Below are positions 9,250 through 18,376 of a stretch of 64,000 nucleotides of DNA, in pieces. Location of the stretch: positions 573,657 through 637,656 of the forward strand of contig NZ_DIIM01000005.1 in the NCBI RefSeq assembly GCF_002420705.1. The letters are read 5' to 3'. The translations under genes were made by a program, and so were the position numbers. Within the stretch, counting starts at the first letter, position 1. Every line of letters begins with the position of its first letter. The DNA is from Sphingobacterium sp. UBA5670 (GTDB lineage Bacteria; Bacteroidota; Bacteroidia; Sphingobacteriales; Sphingobacteriaceae). The notes under the pieces were generated by a model. That model was not told where the DNA came from. It searched no databases and saw nothing but the letters and a program-made list of their open reading frames with translations.

Positions 9250-10860
9250 ATGAAGAAATCTACCTTTCCTCTGGCGATCTTTTTTCTGTTGACACTATTT
9301 AAAGTGCATGCACAGCAACGACCCAATATTGTATTGATTCTGGCCGATGATATGGGCTATGCTGATTTGGGTTGCTTTGGTTCCGAAATTCAGACTCCAA
9401 ATCTCGATAAAATGGCAAAGGAAGGGATTAAGATGACTAATTTTTACAATGCTTCTCGTTGTTGTCCATCGCGTGCTTCCCTATTGACCGGATTATATCC
9501 GCATCAGGCAGGAGTCGGTGATATGATGAATAAGCGTCCTTTTCCAGCCTATCAGGGTTATTTGAATAGAAATTCGGTCACATTGGCCGAACTATTGAAA
9601 AGCGCAGGTTATGGAACCTTTATGGCAGGGAAATGGCATGTTGGACAGGAAAAGGAAAATTGGCCCCGGCAGCGTGGGTTTCAGCGCTACTATGGGCTAA
9701 TTGATGGAGCAAACAGCTACTTTGAAAACCGGCCTTATCGCCCCAATCAAACATTAACGATAGCCTTGGACAATGAGGCGATCGTTCCGCCAAAAGATTA
9801 CTATAGCTCGGATGCCTATACAGATTATGCAATGACTTTCATTGGTGAGCATTTAGAAACTAAAAAAGAGGATCCTTTTTTTCTATACCTCGCTTTTCAG
9901 GCTCCCCATTGGCCTATACATGCCAAACCGCAGGATATTGCAAAGTATCGTGGTAAATATATGGAAGGCTGGGAGGCTATTCGTGAAAAGCGTTTTCAAA
10001 AACAGCAGCAGTTAGGGATATTGCCGCCAACGACCAAATTGTCACCAATTGATACGACATTGCGAAATTGGAATGATTGCAGTTGGGAAGAAAAAGTAAA
10101 ATGGGATGAAAAGATGGCTGTCTACGCGGCGATGGTAGATGAATTGGATCAGAACGTTGGTAGACTGGTTGATTATCTCCAATCGAAAGGACAATTGGAC
10201 AACACTGTTTTCATCTTTCTCTCTGATAACGGAGCGAGCAATGAGACTATAACTAATGCGGGATTTACACCAGAAATTAGAGCTGCTAATGAATTTCCTG
10301 CCAGTCATCCGCGTTCTTTTACAGCTTATGGAGTCGAAGGTGCTGCGGTGAGCAATACGCCTTTCAAAAAGTTCAAGCATTGGGAGTTTGAGGGTGGGAA
10401 TGCCACCGGATTTATCGCTTATGGACCGAAATTCCTACCAAGAGGGAAACAGTTTGATAGGCCAGCCCATTTGATCGATATCATGCCAACTTTAGCACAA
10501 TGGTCGGGAGCGAGCTATCCTAAGGACTATGCGGGCAATACGATTCAACCGATGGAAGGAATATCCTTGCTTCCGCTATGGACAGCGCAACAAAAGGATA
10601 TTGATCGGGAAATTTGTTTTGAACATGAGGGCAATAAAGGTGTGCGTAAGGGAAAATGGAAACTTGTCTCTTCCTATCCTGAAAATAAGTGGTATTTATA
10701 TGATATAGAAAAAGATAGAAGTGAAACAGTAGACTTATCAGCCTCTTTCCCGAAAATATACAGTGAAATGGTTAAGCTCTATGAAAACTGGGCAAAAAGG
10801 GTTGGTGTGATACCTTACGAGCAGCTCGCTCAAAAAAAAGGGAATTCCCGTTATGAATAA
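9250..10860 (+). CDS. Type I sulfatase, formylglycine-dependent
   Basis: Predicted sulfate ester hydrolase, 536 aa, exported by a signal peptide cut after VHAQ. The N-terminal LADDMGYADLG provides the metal-binding aspartates. The C71-C-P-S-R75 motif followed by ASLLTG gives the cysteine that an anaerobic-type maturase or FGE must convert to formylglycine. GKWHVG and SDNGA are the other family hallmarks. It sits inside the RG-I operon between CE12 and GH105, although land-plant RG-I is not known to be sulfated; the substrate may be a sulfated algal or modified pectin. No maturase gene is in the window. The family is certain, the substrate open. Confidence 0.92.
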   Translation: MKKSTFPLAIFFLLTLFKVHAQQRPNIVLILADDMGYADLGCFGSEIQTPNLDKMAKEGIKMTNFYNASRCCPSRASLLTGLYPHQAGVGDMMNKRPFPAYQGYLNRNSVTLAELLKSAGYGTFMAGKWHVGQEKENWPRQRGFQRYYGLIDGANSYFENRPYRPNQTLTIALDNEAIVPPKDYYSSDAYTDYAMTFIGEHLETKKEDPFFLYLAFQAPHWPIHAKPQDIAKYRGKYMEGWEAIREKRFQKQQQLGILPPTTKLSPIDTTLRNWNDCSWEEKVKWDEKMAVYAAMVDELDQNVGRLVDYLQSKGQLDNTVFIFLSDNGASNETITNAGFTPEIRAANEFPASHPRSFTAYGVEGAAVSNTPFKKFKHWEFEGGNATGFIAYGPKFLPRGKQFDRPAHLIDIMPTLAQWSGASYPKDYAGNTIQPMEGISLLPLWTAQQKDIDREICFEHEGNKGVRKGKWKLVSSYPENKWYLYDIEKDRSETVDLSASFPKIYSEMVKLYENWAKRVGVIPYEQLAQKKGNSRYE

Positions 10861-10876
10861 TTATATAAAGCAAAAC

Positions 10877-12031
10877 ATGAAAATATTTAATTCTTATACG
10901 GCCACTTTGATGATTGCGTTTTTCCTTTCAGCATGTTCATCGACGAAGAAGGTTGTCGAACAGAAGCAGGAATTAACCGCTGTAGATGTACTTCAGTCGT
11001 TGCAGCTGACCAATCGTTATTTTATGAACAAATGGACAGACACCGGTAAACCGATCTATACCAACCGTTGGCGGCCGAGCAATATCTGGACCCGGGCCGT
11101 TTATTACGAAGGGCTCATGGCACTTTATCAGATTGATCAAAACAACGAATACTACAATTATGCTGTGGATTGGGGAAATAAACATGACTGGGGTATGCGC
11201 AACGGTTTGGAAACTCGAAATGCCGATGACCAAGCTTGTGGGCAGACTTACCTGGATCTCTATGAGATTGAAGCGAAGCCTGAGCGTATCCAAAAGATTA
11301 AAGCCAATATAGATTACATTATCAAATCTGGAAAAGTAGACGATTGGACCTGGATTGATGCCATACAAATGGCTATGCCAATTTATGCTAAACTGGGGGT
11401 AATGACGAAGGATCAAGTTTACTTTGAGTACATGTATAAAATGTATCATCATTCAAAAACGCAAGAAGGTGGAGGCCTTTATAACAAGGCCGATAAATTT
11501 TGGTGGCGCGATAAGGATTTTGTTCCTCCTTACAAGGAGCCGAATGGTGCGGATTGCTATTGGTCACGTGGCAATGGATGGGTTGTGGCAGCTTTGGTTA
11601 GGGTACTTGATTTAATTCCGGAGAACGAAGCACATCGTGCCGAGTACATGTCGGATTATAAAGCTATGATGGAAGCACTTGTTCCTATTCAAAGACCGGA
11701 TGGATTCTGGAATGTCAGTTTACATGATCCGACTAATTTTGGTGGGCGTGAAACTTCAGGCACTGCACTGTTTGTTTATGGCATGGCCTGGGGCATCAAT
11801 AATGGTTTCCTAGATGCTAAAATATATCGACCTGTTGTAGAAAAGGCGTGGAAAGCAATGACAGCAGAAGCGGTTCACCCTTCTGGTTTTTTGGGCTATT
11901 TACAAGGAACGGGAAAGGAACCTAAGGATGGTCAGCCGGTCAGTTTTTCAAGTCAACCGGATTTTGAAGACTACGGTTTGGGTTGTTTCTTATTAGGAGG
12001 AACAGAAGTCTATAAAATGTTGTCAAGATAA
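10877..12031 (+). CDS. GH105 unsaturated rhamnogalacturonyl hydrolase (copy 1), lipoprotein
   Basis: Removes the 4,5-unsaturated galacturonate left by PL11 through water addition to the double bond. The (alpha/alpha)6 barrel is recognised by NIWTRAVYYEG and by WTWIDAIQMAMP, whose Asp161 is the expected catalytic acid. The start at 10877 is preferred over an in-frame ATG at 10853 that overlaps the sulfatase. From 10877 the protein opens with a lipoprotein signal (LSACSS), giving 384 aa. The next gene, GH2, begins one base after the stop. A close relative lies at 37316. Confidence 0.92.
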   Translation: MKIFNSYTATLMIAFFLSACSSTKKVVEQKQELTAVDVLQSLQLTNRYFMNKWTDTGKPIYTNRWRPSNIWTRAVYYEGLMALYQIDQNNEYYNYAVDWGNKHDWGMRNGLETRNADDQACGQTYLDLYEIEAKPERIQKIKANIDYIIKSGKVDDWTWIDAIQMAMPIYAKLGVMTKDQVYFEYMYKMYHHSKTQEGGGLYNKADKFWWRDKDFVPPYKEPNGADCYWSRGNGWVVAALVRVLDLIPENEAHRAEYMSDYKAMMEALVPIQRPDGFWNVSLHDPTNFGGRETSGTALFVYGMAWGINNGFLDAKIYRPVVEKAWKAMTAEAVHPSGFLGYLQGTGKEPKDGQPVSFSSQPDFEDYGLGCFLLGGTEVYKMLSR

Positions 12032-12032
12032 G

Positions 12033-14990
12033 ATGAAAAGGTTATGCTTTATTTTTTGTTGCCTGCTGCTTTCATTCGGTACCTATGCTCAAGTAGGGAG
12101 GACGACTTTTAGTTTTAACGCTGACTGGCGTTATCACATCGGCGATGTAAGCGATGCCTCTGCTGTAGGCTTCGATGATCGTACATGGAAACAGGTTGCC
12201 TTGCCTCAAGCTTGGAATGAAGATGAAGCTTTCGCAAAAGCGATACATGACCTTTCGGCAACTATTGTTTGGTATCGAAAAAAGTTTACTATTCCCAAGA
12301 GAGTTACTTCTGATAAGGTCTTTTTGGAATTTGAGGGGATTCGCTTCGGTGGAGAATTTTATCTTAACGGGAAATTTATAGGGCGTCATGAAAATGGCGT
12401 CATGGCCGCCGGATTTGATCTATCGGATCTGATGAATAGAGATGGCGAAAATATTTTGGCCATACGTATAGACAATAGTTGGAGCTATCGTGAAAAGGCA
12501 ACAAATAGCACTTATCAATGGAACGATAAAAACTTTAATGCAAACTATGGCGGAATTCCCAAAAATGTGTGGATCCACTTTGCTTCCAAAATTTATCAGA
12601 CCCTACCATTGTATTCCAATTTAAAAACTACGGGTGTTTACGTGTATGCGAAAAATATGAACATTCCTAAAAAGACATTGGATCTTTTTGTTTCTTCCGA
12701 GGTGAAAAATGAAACCGATAAATCGAGCTCGGTAGATTTTGTTGCAGAAGTACGTAATACCGAAGGAAAATTAATAAAAACGTTTTCAAAAACGTTCAAT
12801 CTTCCTGCCAATCAAACGCAGCAATTGACCATGAACTCAGCCATGAATCAGGTTAATTTTTGGAGCTGGGGCTACGGCTATCTCTATACGATTACGACAA
12901 AAATTGTACAGGACAACAAAACTTTAGACGCTGTACAAACGAAAACAGGGTTTCGAAAAACGGCTTTTAAAGATGGGATGGTATATCTGAATGATCAAGT
13001 ATTGATGATGAAGGGCTATGCACAGCGTACAAGTAATGAATGGCCTGCTGTTGGTTTGTCTGTAGCGCCTTGGTTAAGTGATTTTAGCAATGGGCTGATG
13101 GTCAGGAGCAATGCCAATTTGGTTCGTTGGATGCACGTAACACCTTGGAAACAGGATGTTGAATCCTGTGATCGTGTGGGATTGATGCAAATGCTACCCG
13201 CAGGAGATGCCGAAAAAGATACGCAAGGTAGACGTTGGGAGCAGCGAACGGAGCTGATGCGTGATGCAATTATTTATTATAGGAACAATCCCAGTGTTCT
13301 GTTTTATGAATGTGGAAACGAGTCTATTTCGGAAGAGCATATGGCTGAGATGAAAGCTATCCGCGATCAATACGATCCAGCTGGTGGGCGCGCCATTGGC
13401 TCTCGCGAAATGTTGGATAGTAAGATTGCTGAATATGGCGGTGAAATGCTATATATCAATAAAAGTGCACGCCACCCCATGATTGCAACCGAATATATGC
13501 GGGACGAAGCCTTACGTAAATATTGGGATGAATTGAGTTATCCATTTCACAAGGATGGTGAAGGGCCACTTTATAAAGGCGTAGATGCCAGTGATTATAA
13601 TAGGAATCAAGATCGTTATGTCATTGAAGCTGTACATCGTTGGTGGGAATATTGGAAAATGCGTCCCGGTACTGGTGATCGCGTAAATTCAGGCGGCGTC
13701 AATATTATCTTTTCGGATTCCAATACCCATTTTAGGGGAAAGGAGAACTACAGAAGAAGTGGCGAAGTAGATGCCATGCGTATTCCCAAAGACGCTTATT
13801 ATGCTCATCAGGTTATGTGGGATGGCTGGATTGCTCCAGATCCAAAAGGATTGTATCTGGTAGGGCACTGGAATTATGCTCCCGGGACAAAAAAAGATGT
13901 ATTGGTCGTTTCTGCAGCTGATCGGGTCGAATTAGCTGTGAACGGTAAGGTACAGGGAAAAGCCGAAAAGCTATATAATTTCCTATACCGTTTTCCAGCT
14001 GTTGATTTTGAGGCTGGGGTCTTGTCTGCGAAATCATTCACCAAAGAAGGGAAATTATTGAATACAAAGGAGCTTAGAACCGCAGGTGAACCGTATAAAA
14101 TCCGTTTAACGGCACAACATGGTAAAAATGGCCTATTTGCGGATGGAAATGATATGGTATTAGCAGAAGTTGAAGTGCTCGACAAGAATGGGGTACGCTG
14201 CCCATTGGCATCAAACAGAATAGATTTCAACTTAGATGGACCGATGGATTGGCGCGGTGGTATTGCTCAGGGACCTGATAACTATATTTTAGCTCGATCG
14301 CTGCCGGTAGAGGCTGGGATAAATCGCGTATTACTTCGTACGCAGTACGATAAATCTGGGCGGGTGGTGTTGAAGGCGATATCTAATGGACTTTTATCAG
14401 ATTCAGCCGTGTGGACGGTGCAACCTATCAAAACGGTGGGTAATTATTTTGTAAAAGAATCTAATGAAAATTTACCATCATTCTTAGAACGGGGGCCGAG
14501 TCCAGCGAAAGCGACTTTGGTCCAGCTGAAAAAAAGTCTTAAAATCCGCACAGCGACAGCTGGAGCTAACCTAGAGAAAGTGGGACAATCCTACGATGAT
14601 AATGAGCTGTCGGATTGGGTCAATGATGGCCAGCTAGGTACGGCATGGATTACATATACTTTACAGGAAAAATCTGATATTGATGAGATTGATTTGAAAT
14701 TGAACAATTTTAGGTCGAGATCCTATCCGCTACAGGTTTTCGTAGACGACAAACTTGTTTTTGATGGAAATACAGATATTACGCTAGGTTACTGCACACT
14801 TTCTTTCCCACGTACAAAGGGTGAAAGGGTGACTATAAAGCTTAAAAATGCACCTTTTACCGCGAAAGAAAATAATCAGGTAGAAATGGGCGGTAAGAAA
14901 CTTGATGATGGCGTCGCACGCAATGACGCTAACGCGAAAGGTACCTTGAGCATTATCGAAGCTGACATACATCAGGTATTGGCTAATTAA
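12033..14990 (+). CDS. GH2 glycoside hydrolase with extra C-terminal domains
   Basis: A large exported GH2 enzyme, 985 aa, with a signal peptide cut after GTYAQ. Order: jelly-roll sugar-binding domain (about 25-200, WYRKKF), Ig-like domain, then the TIM barrel. The putative acid/base is E430 in CGNES and the nucleophile E487 in ATEYMRDE. Beyond residue 650 come Ig-like modules and a terminal beta-sandwich (about 850-960) resembling a discoidin or galactose-binding fold. The barrel differs clearly from the GH2 at the start of the window, so a different linkage is likely; beta-galactosidase or beta-glucuronidase/galacturonidase are the main options. It is cotranscribed between GH105 and rhaM. 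Confidence 0.85.
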   Translation: MKRLCFIFCCLLLSFGTYAQVGRTTFSFNADWRYHIGDVSDASAVGFDDRTWKQVALPQAWNEDEAFAKAIHDLSATIVWYRKKFTIPKRVTSDKVFLEFEGIRFGGEFYLNGKFIGRHENGVMAAGFDLSDLMNRDGENILAIRIDNSWSYREKATNSTYQWNDKNFNANYGGIPKNVWIHFASKIYQTLPLYSNLKTTGVYVYAKNMNIPKKTLDLFVSSEVKNETDKSSSVDFVAEVRNTEGKLIKTFSKTFNLPANQTQQLTMNSAMNQVNFWSWGYGYLYTITTKIVQDNKTLDAVQTKTGFRKTAFKDGMVYLNDQVLMMKGYAQRTSNEWPAVGLSVAPWLSDFSNGLMVRSNANLVRWMHVTPWKQDVESCDRVGLMQMLPAGDAEKDTQGRRWEQRTELMRDAIIYYRNNPSVLFYECGNESISEEHMAEMKAIRDQYDPAGGRAIGSREMLDSKIAEYGGEMLYINKSARHPMIATEYMRDEALRKYWDELSYPFHKDGEGPLYKGVDASDYNRNQDRYVIEAVHRWWEYWKMRPGTGDRVNSGGVNIIFSDSNTHFRGKENYRRSGEVDAMRIPKDAYYAHQVMWDGWIAPDPKGLYLVGHWNYAPGTKKDVLVVSAADRVELAVNGKVQGKAEKLYNFLYRFPAVDFEAGVLSAKSFTKEGKLLNTKELRTAGEPYKIRLTAQHGKNGLFADGNDMVLAEVEVLDKNGVRCPLASNRIDFNLDGPMDWRGGIAQGPDNYILARSLPVEAGINRVLLRTQYDKSGRVVLKAISNGLLSDSAVWTVQPIKTVGNYFVKESNENLPSFLERGPSPAKATLVQLKKSLKIRTATAGANLEKVGQSYDDNELSDWVNDGQLGTAWITYTLQEKSDIDEIDLKLNNFRSRSYPLQVFVDDKLVFDGNTDITLGYCTLSFPRTKGERVTIKLKNAPFTAKENNQVEMGGKKLDDGVARNDANAKGTLSIIEADIHQVLAN

Positions 14991-15031
14991 GAATATTTGG
15001 CGATCATAAAATAGTTCAGTACATAAACGAA

Positions 15032-15343
15032 ATGGAGAAAATAGCATTTAAAATGAAATTGAAACCGGGCATGTCTGCGGAATACAAACGGCGACATGAT
15101 GCGATCTGGCCAGAATTAATAACCTTATTGCGCGAAAGCGGGGTGTCTGATTATAGCATTTTTTTGGATGAGGAGACGGATACTTTATTTGCGGTTCAAT
15201 ATTTAGCAGGACATTCGTCACAAGAGCTGGGTAAGGAAGTTATTGTTCAGCAATGGTGGGATTATATGCATGATATCATGGACGTAAATCCAGACCACTC
15301 CCCAGTGTCGATAAATTTGAAAAAGGTGTTTCACATGGATTAG
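15032..15343 (+). CDS. rhaM: L-rhamnose mutarotase
   Basis: Interconverts the alpha and beta anomers of L-rhamnose so that isomerase receives the right form. It has 103 aa and no signal peptide, so it acts in the cytoplasm. The residues known as catalytic in E. coli RhaM (YiiL) are present at identical positions: Tyr18, His22 and Tyr41. The paired Trp residues in QQWWDYM match the family. It lies between GH2 and the GH106 rhamnosidase, directly linking the locus to release and use of L-rhamnose. No other rhamnose catabolism gene is in the window. Confidence 0.95.
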   Translation: MEKIAFKMKLKPGMSAEYKRRHDAIWPELITLLRESGVSDYSIFLDEETDTLFAVQYLAGHSSQELGKEVIVQQWWDYMHDIMDVNPDHSPVSINLKKVFHMD

Positions 15344-15355
15344 GTTAATTTTAAC

Positions 15356-18097
15356 ATGAAGAAAATCTATATATCATTAGTGCTTGCCTGTAATCTTTTG
15401 GCTGTCGGTCGAACGATAGCGCAGGATCTATGGCCAGCAGTTACCAAAGAAATGAGGCCTTGGACGCGTTGGTGGTGGCTGGGGTCAGCTGTGGACCGGC
15501 CTAATCTCGAACGTGAATTAACCTTATTTGACAAAAGTGGATTTGGGGGCGTAGAGGTAACACCGATTTATGGTGCTAAAGGATTTGAATCCAACTACCT
15601 GACCTTTCTTTCACCACAATGGATGAATATGTTGGGTGTAACAACGGATAAGGCCAATGCCTTGGGAATGGGGGTAGACATTAATTTGGGTACGGGGTGG
15701 CCATTCGGGGGACCCCAAATCAAAGAAAAGGATGCCGCTACCAAATTAATCCTGGATGAATTTGAACTGAAAAAAGGGGAAAGGATCACGTTTCCCCTAA
15801 AACCTAAAGATCCTAAACAAAATTATTTCTTTCTGCAGGCTTTACGGGCATTTAGATCCGACAATAGTGAGATTAAACTGGATGATTATATTTCAAAGAC
15901 AACTGGAACATGGGAAGCGCCTGCCGATATTCGTCTATTAGCGGTATTTTCTGGTAGAACGGGGCAGAAAGTCAAACGTGCCGCACCGGGGGGAGCGGGG
16001 TATACGCTCGATCACCTTGGGCAGCAATCTGTCGTATCTTATTTCAATAGATTTACCGAAGCTTTTAAGGATAAACCATTGCATGTGCGTGCTTTTTTTA
16101 ACGATAGCTACGAAGTATATGGGGCAAATTGGACGGATGATTTTTTGCAATCATTCGAACGGATAAAAGGATACAAACTACAAGATAACCTTCTAGATTT
16201 TGCGGGTAAAGGTAAGGATGAAGTTAAAACAGCAGGCCTTAAATCGGATTATCGTGAAGTTGTGAATGCACTACTTGCCCAGAATTTCCTGATCCCATTT
16301 ACGGATTTTGCCCATCGCTATAGTGCGATTTCAAAAAATCAAGCCCATGGATCTCCAGGAAATCTGATTGACTTGTATGCGGATACCGATATTGCGGAGT
16401 GTGAAACCTTTGGATCCAGCAGTTTCGATATTCCCGGATTAAGACGGGATACTGCTGATATCCGTAATGTGGACCCAGATCCCATGATGGCAAAATTTGC
16501 GACATCGGCGACAAATGTATACGGTAAAAAATATACTTCTTCGGAAACATTCACCTGGCTTACGGAACATTTTAAAACCTCCTTGTCACAAACGAAACCT
16601 GAAGTCGAACAACTATTCCTCGCTGGAGTGAATCATGTATTCTATCACGGGACAACCTATTCTCCGAAAAATGTACCTTTTCCGGGATGGTTGTTCTATG
16701 CTTCCGTTAATTTTGTTCCGCAAAACTCGTTCTGGGACCACCTTACTGGTTTGAATCAATATATTACGCGTGTGCAATCCATCCTTCAATCCAGCCGGGC
16801 CGACAATGAACTGCTGGTATATTGGCCCATTTATGATATTTGGAATAATGCCAAAGGAATGGATAAGGCACTAAAGGTTCATGATGTTGACGAGTGGTTA
16901 CATCCAACGCAATTTTATAAACAAAGTGTTCAGCTGCAGAAACGGGGGTATAGCTTTGATTTTGCAACTGATAAAATTTTGGCGGGAACTACAGTAAACG
17001 ACGGGAAATTACAAACTTCAAAGGATGCGATCCCGTATCGAGCAATTTATATACCTGCCTGTCATTATTTTTCTGAAGAGACATTGCAGAAAATACTGGA
17101 AATGGCCAACCAAGGAGCAACTGTCATCTTCCAGCAATTACCGAAAGAGGTTCCTGGATATAGCCAATTAGAGAAACGGCGTACACTGTTCAATAAATTA
17201 ATTGCATCGCTAGGTTTCGAAAAAGATAAAGCGAATCAGTATACAGCTTTTGGAAGAGGCAAAATCTATCTTACAGCCGATGTCAGTTCGGCCCTCGAAA
17301 CAGAAGAGATCACACCAGAACGGATAAACCAAACGGGGCTGAAGTTTTCGCGAAGAGCCGCTGGTAAGGATAGGTATTATTATTTGGTCAATCATAGTGG
17401 ACAGACTATTGATCGTAGCATTACACTAAATGCACAGACAGCACATTATTCTTTATTGGATCCCCAGACCGGCCGGACCTATCAGTTGCCATTATCTGAC
17501 GGCAAAATACGGGTGCAGATTCCATCGGGTTATTCCTGGATAATCTTAGCGTCAGCGCAACAAGCGAGCGAACCTTTCCGCTATCAGGATGAGTTACACC
17601 AAGTGGCCCAATTGGACCGCGATTGGAAAGTGAGTTTTATTGCTGGAGGACCTGTTTTACCAAAGGCTAAAAAGCTTGATCAACTTTCCTCCTGGACAGA
17701 ATGGGGTGACAAAGATGCGATCAATTTTTCCGGCGCAGGGGCTTATGAAAAAACAATTTCTATCCATAAAGATCAATCAAAATCCTACCTACTGAAGTTG
17801 GGGCGTGTTGCTGAAAGTGCAAAGGTCTACATCAATGGAAAAGAGGCGGGTTTGTTATGGTCTATCCCGTTTCAGCTGGATATTACCAATATGTTGGTAA
17901 ACGGAGAAAACAAGATTCGTATAGAGGTCGCCAATTTAATGGCAAACCGGATCAGTTATTTGGACCGCAAAAAAATTGCCTGGCGTAATTATCACGAAAT
18001 CAATTTTGTCAATATCAATTATAAAGATTTTGATGCCAGTGACTGGAAGCCCATGGAAAGTGGGCTGATTGGACCCGTGACCATTTGGAGTTATTAA
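15356..18097 (+). CDS. GH106 alpha-L-rhamnosidase
   Basis: Releases L-rhamnose from RG-I oligosaccharides. The protein has 913 aa with a signal peptide cut after TIAQ. The N-terminal block after it (RPWTRWWWLGSAV, then GFGGVEVTPIYG, then GTGWPFGGP near residues 110-130) is the classic GH106 barrel start. The C-terminal 150 residues form a galactose-binding-like beta-sandwich (YEKTISI, ending in GLIGPV) usual for the family. It is the last gene of the main operon, 12 bp after rhaM. A terminator follows at 18232. Confidence 0.93.
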   Translation: MKKIYISLVLACNLLAVGRTIAQDLWPAVTKEMRPWTRWWWLGSAVDRPNLERELTLFDKSGFGGVEVTPIYGAKGFESNYLTFLSPQWMNMLGVTTDKANALGMGVDINLGTGWPFGGPQIKEKDAATKLILDEFELKKGERITFPLKPKDPKQNYFFLQALRAFRSDNSEIKLDDYISKTTGTWEAPADIRLLAVFSGRTGQKVKRAAPGGAGYTLDHLGQQSVVSYFNRFTEAFKDKPLHVRAFFNDSYEVYGANWTDDFLQSFERIKGYKLQDNLLDFAGKGKDEVKTAGLKSDYREVVNALLAQNFLIPFTDFAHRYSAISKNQAHGSPGNLIDLYADTDIAECETFGSSSFDIPGLRRDTADIRNVDPDPMMAKFATSATNVYGKKYTSSETFTWLTEHFKTSLSQTKPEVEQLFLAGVNHVFYHGTTYSPKNVPFPGWLFYASVNFVPQNSFWDHLTGLNQYITRVQSILQSSRADNELLVYWPIYDIWNNAKGMDKALKVHDVDEWLHPTQFYKQSVQLQKRGYSFDFATDKILAGTTVNDGKLQTSKDAIPYRAIYIPACHYFSEETLQKILEMANQGATVIFQQLPKEVPGYSQLEKRRTLFNKLIASLGFEKDKANQYTAFGRGKIYLTADVSSALETEEITPERINQTGLKFSRRAAGKDRYYYLVNHSGQTIDRSITLNAQTAHYSLLDPQTGRTYQLPLSDGKIRVQIPSGYSWIILASAQQASEPFRYQDELHQVAQLDRDWKVSFIAGGPVLPKAKKLDQLSSWTEWGDKDAINFSGAGAYEKTISIHKDQSKSYLLKLGRVAESAKVYINGKEAGLLWSIPFQLDITNMLVNGENKIRIEVANLMANRISYLDRKKIAWRNYHEINFVNINYKDFDASDWKPMESGLIGPVTIWSY

Positions 18098-18231
18098 AAG
18101 AATGCGATGGAATGCATTTACTGTACATCTTACTTGGCTGGTCAATTTTTCGCCATAGCAAGAGTTTATATTGAGCTGTAGTTGGCATTTAAAAGAAAAT
18201 GAATCTGTTACACTAAAAAAAATAATATTTA

Positions 18232-18260
18232 CCAAAAGCCCCATTTATGGGGCTTTTTGG
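18232..18260 (+). terminator. Intrinsic terminator of the main enzyme operon
   Basis: An 11-bp stem AAAAGCCCCAT / ATGGGGCTTTT with a 2-base gap, followed by a short T-run. It lies between the GH106 stop and the first susC, so enzymes and transporter are probably separate units with possible read-through. Confidence 0.8.
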
Positions 18261-18376
18261 TTTCTGTAACAGACTGGATACTTAAGAGCCTGTAAGTTCA
18301 GGATAGTTAGTTTAAAGGGATACTATAATTTCCTGTTACCAGTATAAATCACAAGTAACAATTTAAACTTCAATCC

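Noticed and set aside
12033..14990. Reading this locus as an ulvan-degradation cluster because of sulfatase, GH2, GH105 and rhamnosidase
   Set aside because: PL11, two CE12 and three GH28 are RG-I enzymes and no ulvan lyase family was seen; only the sulfatase hints at a sulfated polymer.
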